Shown piece by piece: positions 21,697 through 32,285 of a stretch of DNA of 64,000 bases. The stretch comes from Aphis gossypii (lineage: Eukaryota > Arthropoda > Insecta > Hemiptera > Aphididae). Position numbers and translations under genes: made by a program. The stretch's first letter is position 1, and each line of letters starts with the position of its first letter. Under the pieces are notes generated by a model that was given only the letters and a program-made list of their open reading frames with translations, made no database searches and was not told where the DNA came from. The stretch lies in assembly GCF_020184175.1 (NCBI RefSeq), contig NC_065533.1, forward strand, positions 58,132,351 to 58,196,350. The letters are read 5' to 3'.

Positions 21697-22164
21697 TGTT
21701 ATGGGCTACGAGATATCTATAAGATATCTACGAGATTACAAAGCTAAGTTAGTATGACCATGCCTCGTGTCAAGGGTAATGCGGATGCTACTATGACCAT
21801 GACACGTGTCAGGATAGTAAGCGCACCAATAATTACAGTGCACTAATGATGCATTTGAGATGTTATTGCACATTCTCAAATTCGTGTCCGAATTTGCAAC
21901 AACAACAACAAGGACACCTGGTTTCGCCCAGAAGGCGACCACACGACGTAAACAAGAGACGCACCACAATATATAAGGGAGCCCGAAGACCAGCAACGGC
22001 AGATGTACCAAAGCTATCAACAACTGAGCACTTTCACGTCACTCAGCCACTTATTTATTTGTTACATGTATTTTGTTTGTATGCAATAAAACATATTACG
22101 TTATTAAGTTTAACTTTCATTCAAATTAACCATTTGGATTCAAATCTGATACTGGCACGCAACA
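21697..22164 (+). repeat. 3' LTR
   Basis: 468 bp, differing from the 5' LTR at only a few positions that I can see (for example AAAGCTAAG for AAGGCTAAG). Followed by AATC. Confidence 0.95.
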
Positions 22165-22700
22165 AATCTAACCAACTAATATCAGCTCAGGGCAACAGGA
22201 ATGAAGTAATGTAATATGCCGGATTTCTACATAGTGTTTCTACTGAAGTAGCTGTATGTCTAATTCTTAATACTACCACAACCCATTTTATATTAAACTA
22301 TTTGGGTGTAGTCCCCCAAAATATACGTACGTGTCATGGTAAACAGGAAATTCGACTATACGTTTCTATTTCATATTTTACTATAACCAATTATTTAAAT
22401 ACATATTTTTTAATCTTTAAAATATATATATATATAAACGATTATTTAAACTATGTTCGTAATCCAATTATTTAATACATTAATATTCATTATTCTAAAT
22501 CTAACCAACTAATATCAGCTCAGGGCAACAGGAATGAAGTAATGTAATATGCAGGATTTCTACATAGTGTTTCTACTGAACTAGCTGTATGTCTAATTCT
22601 TAATACTATCACAACCGCTTTTATATTAAACTATTTGGGCGGCGTAGTCTCCAAAATATACGTACGTTTCTATTTCATGTTTACTATAACCAATTATTTA
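22165..22700. repeat. Tandem repeat units flanking the LTR element
   Basis: Starts AATCTAACCAACTAATATCA, which recurs at 22500. Unit of about 335 bp; one full copy and one diverged partial copy here, plus the interrupted copy at 17934. No coding content. Confidence 0.85.
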
Positions 22701-22912
22701 ATTTTAATCTTACCTTGCTAAATTGTATATAACCTTTCAAATCTGACATTGAAATGTAGAAGTCAATTACATTCTTTTAGATACAAATCGCACTTGTTAT
22801 TACATTCTATTTTTTCGAATATGAAAAGACGTACCTTTCAAATTTTATTCTAGTTAGTGTTTTAGCTGAACTGATTATTTTAGACTTAAGAGGAGGAGTA
22901 GAAGTGGTTACA

Positions 22913-22946
22913 TATATAAGAAACTCGTCGATACAGTATATTCAGT
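22913..22946 (+). promoter_or_regulatory. TATA box plus TCAGT initiator
   Basis: TATATAAG at 22913-22920 and TCAGT at 22942-22946. The A of the initiator lies about 30 bp from the TATA box, the standard arthropod core promoter layout. It points at the ATG at 23008. Confidence 0.65.
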
Positions 22947-23007
22947 ATACTTCAACAGATTTTACAATCTAGACTTTTTTTAATAAAATTAATTTAATTT
23001 TGAAAAA

Positions 23008-23060
23008 ATGTCCTGCTACTCATTTAAAAGCGATGATGAGGAGTCGGTTGTATTTTCCGA
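23008..23060 (+). CDS. Short first exon of an unrecognised gene
   Basis: ATG at 23008 reads MSCYSFKSDDEESVVFSE and meets a GTAAGT-like donor (GAAG/TAAGTT) near 23060. It is placed 62 bp after the initiator. No downstream exon could be assigned; the following DNA is poly-A/T. It may be an orphaned exon or a Polinton small gene. Confidence 0.35.
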
Positions 23061-23373
23061 AGTAAGTTAAAAAAAATAAACTTATAAAATGTATGTAATA
23101 GGATATGGTGTTGGATTAATTTTATTTAATAAAAAATTTTTTTTTTATATTTATATTTATTTTTTATTATTTAGATAAAAAAAAAAATAATAATAATTCA
23201 TTTATAGGTTAAAATAAAAGTAAAAAAAAATAAAATAAAAAAAATAAAATAAAAATATTGAAAGTTAGTACATAAGTGGTGTTAATTTTACATTTTTTTT
23301 TTTTTAACAAGAACGATAAATTAAAATAAATTAAGAAACTTTTTTTTATATTACATCACTAAATCTTGTAATA
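23061..23373. other. Homopolymer-rich spacer
   Basis: Runs of A and T only; nothing coding seen. Confidence 0.6.
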
Positions 23374-23967
23374 TCATGTTCGACAATGAATTAAAATGAA
23401 ATTGTAATAACTCGTACATAAATGAACAATCTTCACTTTGTATATTACTGTAGCTGAAATCATAATTTTGAATGTATTGATTGTAAATTCGTTTCGTTGA
23501 CAAGATGATGGTAACCCATTTACGTCAGACTTAATTAACGTATAAGCTGTATCAAACGTTTTTTGGTATGATTCCAATTTTTTCTGTTTTTCAACAATAT
23601 ACAAGTCAATACAATGTTGTAATTGTTTCAAACGATGAAGATCAATATGAGATAATGTTATATAATTATCATTAGAATATAAAACTATAGTTGATTGGTT
23701 TACATTAACAGAGTAGAAAAAATTATCAGCTATCTTAACACGTTTACAACGAGTATGCAAATTTTCGATAATTGTATTACAATTGTTTTCGCACATTAAC
23801 TTACACCACTGATCAAGATCTAACGTTACAACTTTTTTAGTTAATTTACATTCTAATAATATAATAATTGAAATTTGCTTATTAACTAGAAGTCCAACGG
23901 TTACACTTTTCTTACTAAAAGGACGAATATCGAACACAGATTTTGATACAACGATTGATGGATTCAT
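23374..23967 (-). CDS. Hypothetical protein, 197 aa, possibly PC4-like
   Basis: An uninterrupted frame of 197 residues. Residues 11-60 (VFDIRPFSKKSVTVGL, then VVTLDLDQWCKLM with Trp54) resemble the strand-strand-helix end of PC4-type single-stranded DNA binding domains, whose consensus ends in a similar L-x-L-x-x-W. The rest, rich in Cys and helix formers, is unfamiliar. It sits on the polymerase strand near the BIR gene, so it may be a Polinton cargo gene. It is the only long intact frame in this part of the Polinton. The PC4 match is my visual impression and may be wrong. Confidence 0.45.
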   Translation of the reverse strand: MNPSIVVSKSVFDIRPFSKKSVTVGLLVNKQISIIILLECKLTKKVVTLDLDQWCKLMCENNCNTIIENLHTRCKRVKIADNFFYSVNVNQSTIVLYSNDNYITLSHIDLHRLKQLQHCIDLYIVEKQKKLESYQKTFDTAYTLIKSDVNGLPSSCQRNEFTINTFKIMISATVIYKVKIVHLCTSYYNFILIHCRT

Positions 23968-24123
23968 ATTGATAAAATAAAAAAAAACAGTAAACAGTAT
24001 TTTTTTCTAGAAATATGAATATGATCACTAGACAGCTTAGCTCAAACTAACATTTTTGTATATCCATACATGTTATATAATAAACAAATGTAAGGTTAAA
24101 AAAGAAAAAAAGAAAAAAAAAAT

Positions 24124-24268
24124 GTGAACGTATAGTGTCTAGTTGGATAAACAGTAAAGAGTTATTATACTTACCTACCTAATTCGATAGAACCTGAAAC
24201 ATTTTTTAAAAATCATTAACATATTAAATTTAAATTAGACGCGTTATCCCACTAGGCTATACGTTCAC
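24124..24268. repeat. Inverted repeat with tRNA box A-like arms
   Basis: 24124-24150 (GTGAACGTATAGTGTCTAGTTGG...) is inverted at 24244-24268 with few differences. The minus-strand arm contains TAGCCTAGTGG, a fit to the RNA polymerase III box A, and GGTTCTATCGAAT, box B-like, lies 50-60 bp on. It may be a tRNA-derived SINE or tRNA relic; there is no foldable tRNA. Confidence 0.4.
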
Positions 24269-24374
24269 GAGGTACTTATTAAATAAGTTATTAACACATT
24301 TAAGTTTATTAAATTCAGATTTTTTTTTATTGAAATATAAAAAGTTAAAAAAAAAAAAATATTTATTAAATGAA

Positions 24375-24779
24375 CTAAACAACAGGATCATATGACCTTG
24401 ATCCACAATCACAATCACATATATCGATAATCTTACCATATTTTTTTACTACATTTTCAACAAACTGATTTCCTTTTGATAATAATACAAAAACACATTT
24501 CGGATTCCATCTTGAATATTCAATCCATGGATTATCTTCTTTTTCCCAACGATGCAATATAATACCTCAGCAAAAACATTCAACAATATCTTTTTTCCCT
24601 GAATATATAAAACCGCTTTCAGCTAATGAGTATTTATCTTGAGATGAAGTCAACGGAAATAAATTGAATGTTTTCAATCTTGATATAAATGTAGTGAATT
24701 CTGGATATGTAGGATATGCATTGTTTCGTACTAACGAAACAAGTGAACAAAAACTGTTGTTAATTTGTTGAAAATTCAT
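24375..24779 (-). pseudogene. BIR-domain (IAP-like) gene with a stop at the second zinc Cys
   Basis: From ATG 24779: RLKTFNLFPLTSSQDKYSLA, then ESGFIYSGKKDIVECFC, a TGA, then GIILHRWEKEDNPWIEY and SRWNPKC. This is a single baculoviral IAP repeat, which binds zinc through C-x2-C, His and Cys and in IAP proteins blocks caspases. The TGA stands where the second Cys of C-x2-C belongs. After it the frame is open to the stop at 24375 (DCGSRSYDPVV), with no RING finger. The gene lies among Polinton genes on the same strand, so it is probably cargo of that element. I cannot tell a real mutation from a sequencing error. Confidence 0.8.
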
Positions 24780-25066
24780 TTTTTATAAAAAAAAATAAAA
24801 AAAACTTAAATGAATTAAACTTGATTAAAACTAACAGAACCTGATTGAACGATGGTTGAATATTAACTGAACTGTCTGAACTGGAATGAATTCAATAAAA
24901 CGACTTTTATCTATAATTTATTAAAAAAAATGAAATTACAGTGTAACCTGAATGTTAAACATTAACTTACAAGGGAAATAAATAGTGTTGAAGTGTGTAT
25001 ACACTGTTTAAACTTTATGTGTAACAGGGGGAAAAAATAATTGGTTAAAGGCGGAAACTATACCTT
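24780..25066. other. AT-rich stretch before the gap
   Basis: Upstream of the BIR gene; no feature seen. Confidence 0.5.
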
Positions 25067-25166
25067 NNNNNNNNNNNNNNNNNNNNNNNNNNNNNNNNNN
25101 NNNNNNNNNNNNNNNNNNNNNNNNNNNNNNNNNNNNNNNNNNNNNNNNNNNNNNNNNNNNNNNNNN
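25067..25166. other. Assembly gap, 100 N
   Basis: Exactly 100 undefined bases, the usual placeholder for unknown length. Continuity between the Polinton side and the next region is not assured. Confidence 1.
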
Positions 25167-25342
25167 AAATTAAATTAAATGGGTATAATTCTCATTTTGA
25201 AGCTTATGAAGTAGATAAGAATGAACATATATATTTTTGAGTCCAGTATTTATTCAATTAAATGACTTTAATAGACCACCAATAAATTTAATTAACTCTC
25301 CCATGGGCGATAAACTATTCAGAATAAAAGAATATTTTGTTT
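25167..25342 (+). pseudogene. C-terminal fragment of an unrecognised protein
   Basis: Reading frames with NGYNSHFEAYEVDKNEHIY and, after a shift, FNRPPINLINSPMGDKLFRI ending at a stop at 25342. The text looks like coding sequence but I cannot name the family. Its start lies in or beyond the gap. Confidence 0.4.
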
Positions 25343-25599
25343 AATTCTATACAAATGTAATATATTTTAATATCTACTCAGTTTTTAAAATTAATTTTAA
25401 TTTGTCTATGTGTATGTCTCTTATTACCTAGTTTTTAAATAGTAATTATTAATTTGTTAGTATTATATGATATTATAATATATACTAGGTATAAAATATA
25501 TGTATGATAAAATTTAAGTTTATACTTAGGTACCTGAGTATATTATACATTTAAGAATGAATAGAAAACTTAATCTTTTTGAAAATCTCAACGACACTA

Positions 25600-28215
25600 T
25601 CTGAATCAGTTACAAATGAAGACACAGTAAATACTTCAATATTTCAAAGTGACACCAGAGATTTATTCAACATGCAAGTCAGTAGGTATTTATAAAATAT
25701 TTTATTTTATTTAATTTTAATATTTTTATTAATTATTTAATAAGTCTACAAACATATTAATTCAACTATAGGATGAAGAATCTCATGAATTTGAATACAT
25801 AGATATTCCAACTATACCGGGTTACAATTATCCAATAGATGATGATAAAGTGCAATCAATTACTGACTTACTTAATGAATGGGGATTGAGCTGTCTACGC
25901 AAAACATGCCTAAGTAAATTTAACATAGTTGGTAAATATATAATAGTTTTATTAATTTGTAAACTGAATTATTTTAATTTTTCATTTAGCTCAACTTGTG
26001 GATATGATTACTTTATCAAGAATGAATAGAAAAGAACTGATGAAGTTAACAAAAAAATTTCCTTTGGGCATTCAAGTAACATTCAGATATAATGTGGAAA
26101 AATGGCAAAAACAAAATAATTCAAATGAATCAAACATAAATATAGCTTCTAATCCTGTTTCACTACCTTCTTGTTCAAAAGAGATCTTAACATCAGATGT
26201 ACTGTCAGGCTTTGAGTTATTTTACGTCTTAAAATGCACATCAGGTGGTATGACAACTGAATATTACAAATCTCATAACAGCTTGAATGATAACATTAGG
26301 ACTTTACTGGTTGAATTGATTATTCGACATTTAATATCCAACAAAATAGTTATGTCTGTGGCGCTTGCTGAAAATATTGCAAACCGAATTCAAAGAATAT
26401 TTCCATCTGAACTAAAGGTTTGAATGTTTGATATTATTTAATACCTATTTTAAAAATAATTATATATTAATGTATTAATTGGAACACAGTAAATACCTAT
26501 TAATACTCAGAGTAGATTTATATGTAGGTACTAGTACCATTGTACCAAAAATACATAAAAAATATAAATTACTTATATGAGGCAATTAAAATAAAATTAT
26601 AAGTAGGCAGGCACATACAGATTCATACAGTATCTACTATTGTTTATACAATTATTGAATTATAATAATAATATTTTACATAGTAACTTGTTGACTGTTT
26701 AAGTAATCTCCCATTTAGTTTACAACTTGATAAATTATACTATTTTATAGGACAATCATTTTATGAAAGATCAACCTAGGCAACCTAAAGGCAAGATTTA
26801 CTGCAAATATTTTAATACAATACGAACATTAAAGACAAGTGGGTTGATAACTAAAAAGACCAATGACAGAAATGTTCGAATCCTCAAATATTAAACTTTT
26901 TAGTCGGTTGGATAGTAATAATAAATTATGGTAAGTTTATTAAACCAAATTACTATTTTTTAATTTTTTTAGTTACCTATTTATAATAAAATGTATTACT
27001 AATTTATTACAGAACCAGAAGAAGATATAAATTTAGTTTTAAACCAAATTAGACATGACAACTGCAGTTTACCAGAACTAGAACGTCATTGGAGTGCAAC
27101 AGTTAATTATAGATTAAATACAATTAAAAATGCCACGTCAACTCAAGAAATATTTAAAGAATGGCCAAGCTATATGATACCAATGGGATATAAATTAGTA
27201 TGTAAAAATATATTTAATATTGGATTACATTTATATTATATTGTGGTACTTTACCAATAATAGTTAATAAATTTAAACAACAAATCATTACTATTATTAT
27301 TATATGACATTAAAATGAATTATGTAATAATATAAGTAATCTATTTAGTATATTTTGGTTAATACTTTTATTAATTAGGTATATTATTTCTTGATATATA
27401 TATTAATATTTAAGTACTAAATAGACTCAATTATCAACTGATTTAACCTAACATCATTTAATAAAGTATAAATCATACACTAGGTATCTTTCATCTTTCC
27501 TGATTATTTTTAGATTGATATTGACTTTAAAGCATTATATCCAAATTGTTTTAATGTTCTTGGAAATTATGAATTAAAATTGGAAAAGATATTTGGTGCT
27601 CTGATGACCAAAATCAAGGATTACAATTCTCGGAACATGTTAAAAAGTCTTACAGATATTGAAAACCCAAATGAAAGTAAATCATTAATTTATTATTATA
27701 TACATTTTATGAATAAAATTATCGTCAATAACAAATTTTTTTCAGATGTTAAACAAGCTGTTACATTTTACTTATTACACTCTATGTTTGTTCCTACATC
27801 GAAGAAAGTTACAATCGACGACAGAGGAAAAAAAAATATAGTAAAATTTTCAATAAAAGATTCACAAAATACCTTCATGGTATTTTGCAGCACAGTAACA
27901 ATGGTCGAAGAGTATATAACTAATCGTAATCAACTTAAATTGCCGATTCAGCCCTTTATTATAATTGTTGGTATCCCACTAGAACCAAGAGAAATAATTG
28001 TTTATTTTGATTTAATTAAATTTAAAGTTTTTACTGTCATAAGAGCAATAGATCTATGCTTTAAAATATTTCAACTATTTAATTTGGAATATCCAATTCA
28101 ATCAGGTGCAGTTTGGCATTTTATTCAAAAATACTTGTACTCAATTAAAACAAAATTTGATAAATCTTACCCTAATTTAAACCAAATAATTTATGACTTA
28201 GAAAATAGTGTATAA
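25600..28215 (+). CDS. SAMD3-like multi-exon gene (possible remnant)
   Basis: Likely exons: about 25600-25677, 25772-25913, 25990-26417, 26751-26870, 27014-27197 and 27514-28215. A SAM-like start (DLLNEWGLSCL...MITLSRMNRKELMKL...FPLGIQVTFRYNVEKW) is followed by a YKSHNSLNDNIRTLLVELI block, RQPKGKIYCKYFNTIRTLK, a WPSYMIPMGYKL block and a long last exon ending with QSGAVWHFIQKYLYSIK. This order matches the uncharacterised SAMD3-like proteins of fish and insects as I know them; their role is unknown. A stop appears near 26892, inside or just after the fourth exon, and no start codon was fixed, so it may be a decaying copy. It is not obviously part of a transposon. Confidence 0.5.
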
Positions 28216-28977
28216 TGAACAAAATAATGTAGTACATTTAAACAAACTAGGTTTTCTTTATAATTGTTTTTACTATAATATTAAAAAGCCACTTACTAAT
28301 TTGTCTAATTTAAGAGTGTAATATTTGTAAATGAATATACCTTTTCTTTATATTTATTTATATATTATCAATCTATATTTATCTGTATATAATACAACCT
28401 ACTGTTATACTAATATTATATTTATACTTATAAGTACAAGTACAGTTGTACTTAATAATAATATATTGAATATAAGTAATACTTACTGACTCATGTACAA
28501 TTCTAATTTATGCCTATATATTTGTATTTATATTTATATTAAGTTATATTACTTATAATACTTATATTTTTAAACTTTAAACTATAATAAATAATTAATT
28601 GAACTATATTATCATGGAATGCATTTTTAATTCATGCAAATATATTTATGTGTAAATGTAGTTTTATCCCCACAACAAACCGTTACTATATATATATATA
28701 TATAAATGGCATATTAAAAGGTAGTCTTGTTGGTAACACAATATGTATTATCCATACAATAATATTAAAATGTTGGTATCAATAAATCTATTTTATCAAG
28801 TTGATAAAAAAAAAAATTGTATGGTAACAAATTATTTCATCATTCAAAAAGACAATTTTTATTGACTTAACAAAAATAATGATCCTACTGATAAAATATT
28901 CTATGGTGTGCTAATAACATTTTATTGGAATAATCAAATATTAAGCTAGGCGCAACAAAAGTGTATTATCAATATCA
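28216..28977. other. AT-rich non-coding stretch
   Basis: Includes a (TA)n tract near 28686. No gene seen. It may contain the true outer end of the next element. Confidence 0.5.
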
Positions 28978-29097
28978 TAATCACGGCTATAGATAATATG
29001 GTTGCCAATCGAATCTCAAAAAGTGTCGACTGAAATGAATCTCTACTTATCAATATTAAACAGCTGGAAATTCAAGCACTAGCCCTTATATGTTCTA
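28978..29097. repeat. Inverted repeat, left arm
   Basis: Pairs with 36045-36167 with small indels; the best block is AAACAGCTGGAAATTCAAGC. Confidence 0.88.
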
Positions 29098-31854
29098 GTG
29101 ACTACTAATGCAATTATTATTCAATGAAAATATTTAATTTTTCCCGCCCTTTCAATATTGAACTCCTAATAATTATTAATTTATAATTATTTATTATGAT
29201 TTATTAGTTATTACCACTATCTTTAATCATGTGCTTTGCCTATGAAAGCTATGATTGTTTTGCAAAAACTATCAAATGTATTATTTATATTATTAATAAT
29301 AAATGTATTAATTTGTACCTAATATTCTAGTGTTTTTATTTTTATTTTAACATGTTCTGTTGCGTACCAAATTGTCTTTTTCGTGACAAATATTAAAACA
29401 AAGTCGTTTTTACATTCCTAAAGACCTTTCATTAAGATATGAATGGGAGAAAGCTTTAAAAATTAATTTTCAGAATAATAATTCTAGAGTTTGTCGTCAA
29501 CACTTTAGAGACAGTGACATAGTTGATTCATGGGTTTTTGGAACAGGGGATAGTAAATATACAGTGCGTATTTAATTATTTCTTTTAAAACCAGTAATAT
29601 AGGTATACTTAAAGAAGTATATATTTCTAGGTGTGCTTAAAAGTACCCAAATTGCGTAATGGAGCCATTCCTATACCAGTACCTGATAGTCCTGATAATT
29701 TAATATCTTCTATAAACAGTATAAACATAGATCACTGTTATGCAGCAAAAAAACCACAAGAAAATAATTTTGCTGAGACAACTCATGATATCGGTATAAT
29801 AAATAATTTAAAAAGAAATGTACCTTTATTTAATATAGAATCAATACCTAAAAGATTAAAGGTACTGTTACTACTATACAAAGTATATAATGATTTAATT
29901 CGTATTATTTTTCTTAACTTACGTTTTTATTTCTGATTAAAAGGTAGAACAAAAAATAACATTATTAAATTTAAATATACCAACAAAATGGTTTTGTGAC
30001 ATTGATGAGACTTTAATAATAAATAATCAAAAACAGATTATAATTTCATTTCACAAGTTAGGATCTTATACAAAAAATGTTACACAAATGCGATGCATTG
30101 AAAAACAACTTATTTTAAACGAAGGTTAATTTTATATAAAATATATTATGAACAAATTGAAATAAGAATTAATGTTATTTTATATTTATAGAGTCAGACA
30201 TATTTCTATATACTTTTGACGAAAAAATTGAGTTATCAGATATTGAGGTAAATTCAAATATTAACATTGACATTCATACTGAAATAGAGAAGATAATTAA
30301 AATATTTGATACAATTAGCTTATGTAAAGGTGCAGTGCCATCAAATAAATATAGAGATGTGAAATTATCCACAATTCCAATAGAAAGATGTGGGATGTGG
30401 TGGCATTCAAAGTGTATTACAGTACTTCCTAAAGATGACAGCAGTAATAGGTTAATATAAAATTGTGTTTCATTGAGCATGAAATAAATTTGAAAATATA
30501 AATCAACTGTAATTATTTTCAGTGATACTTGTATCTGGTGTAAACGTTTGTGGTACATTGTAAAGAATAAGAAGTTGCGTCAAAGGAATAACCAATCTAT
30601 CAGAACATTTTTTTCTCCAACTAAAAAAAAAACCATTAGTAAAATAAGAAAGGCAAAAAATACAATCATAAAGAAATTTTCTAGAGCTCATTTAAAAATT
30701 ACCTGTTTACAAAACCATTTAAAAAATATTAAAGATAAAATGAAGAAAATAACTCACTGTAATCTAGATAAAGTATTACAAAATTCTGATATTCCCAACT
30801 GTCAATCTGAATTAATCCACGAAATATTTAAAGCTGCTAAAATGAAAAACCCTAAAAACAGAAAATATAGTGAAAATTGGCTATTACTTTGTATGCTATT
30901 CCAAATAAGGTATAATTTAAGAAATTGTATTATTATAATAATGCTTTAATATTAACTATGCTTTTAATTTCAGATCCCCTAGTGGTTATAAGTTTTTAAG
31001 AGACCAAAATATTTTGCCCCTGCCCTGTGTAAATACAATCAGAAAACATTTACTTGCTGTAGAAATTGGGTGTGGGTTTGATAATTTTTTTTTTAAGCTT
31101 CTGAAAAAGAAATTTGATTTAAAATCAGAACAACAGAAACAAGGAGTAATAGTACTCGATGAGATTTTTTTTAAGAGAAAATATATGTGTAAATAGTCCA
31201 ACTTTAACATATATGGGACTGGAAGATTTCGGAGAAGAATTGAATAATACTAATAGTTCACAAAAGGCCAATCACGCTTTAGTCTTCATGTGGCAAAGTT
31301 TAGCTGATAATTTTGATCAGCCAATTGCCGTTTTCGCATCACATGGAACTGTTAAAGGTTAATACTATAAAATATCTAAAAAAAATTAATAACTTTAAAA
31401 AATAATATGTACTTAACAGGAGTAGATTTAGCAAAACTCGTAATAAGAGCTATTTTACTTATGGAAAATGCCGGTGGTCAAGTAGTTGGTCTTACATCAG
31501 ATGGTGCAACAACTAATAGGACAATGTGGAATTTACTAGGGGTAAATAAAATATATTCTATAATAGGTTTAATGATTAATATTACCAAATTATGTATTAT
31601 TTTGCATGTATATTATTTTATTTATAAAATTAGATATGTCCAAATTCAGAAAATTTTAAAAATTATTTTGAAAATCCATACGACAGCAGTAGGAAGGTGT
31701 TTGTATTTTCAGATACACCTCACCTTTTAAAGACAATACGTAACCGTTTGTATGAAAAAAAACAATTATTAGTAAGTTCTAAATTCTTAAGTAAATTAAA
31801 TGTAGTACAAACTTGGACTTATGTCTTCTTTAACACGTTCGCGGTCAGTTACTG

Positions 31855-31975
31855 CTATACCAGTAATTTCATTTTTTTTCAATTTTTATGTAATTGGTCA
31901 CTACTGTTATAACAGTAATTTACAAAACTAACGAAATTGGACATTACTGCTCATACAGTACTGTTTTTAATGATA
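31855..31975. repeat. Subterminal palindromes, left cluster
   Basis: Three related sites: TACTGCTATACCAGTAAT, TACTGTTATAACAGTAAT and a looser ATTACTGCTCATACAGTACT. Mirrored by the cluster at 34228-34345. Confidence 0.85.
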
Positions 31976-32285
31976 TTATACGAAACTAGAAATAAGACTG
32001 ACCCATTACGTATACTTATATATTTGCGCACGTAACATTATCACACAATAATATTATTCCAAATGTGACATGTTCTATTTTTACACTTTCTGGTGGAATT
32101 TTCGTTTTTATGTTGATATGGATGTTGTTTGCTTTGTAATTATATGATATTATGAACAATAATATTATTATTAAAACGTTTATACGGAAAACGATTATAG
32201 AATAACAATTTAGTCGTGTTTTAGACGCAAGACAAAGCGTACGTCATTATTTTCGTGTTAATGATTTACTGTGTGATAATTAAAA

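Larger units (their letters stand above)
18205..22164 (+). mobile_element. Gypsy-like LTR retrotransposon, internally deleted
   Basis: Two LTRs of equal length (468 bp; 18205-18672 and 21697-22164), TG...CA ends and a 4-bp duplication AATC. A 3' tRNA-Ser-type primer site and a purine tract lie in the right places. The interior keeps a broken gag and an integrase fragment; protease, reverse transcriptase and RNase H are gone. The near-identity of the LTRs argues for a recent insertion. The primer and 4-bp duplication resemble the 17.6/297 group of insect gypsy elements. Confidence 0.95.

Noticed and set aside
24124..24268. Functional tRNA gene
   Set aside because: Box A fits, but no acceptor stem or anticodon arm can be drawn and spacing is wrong.
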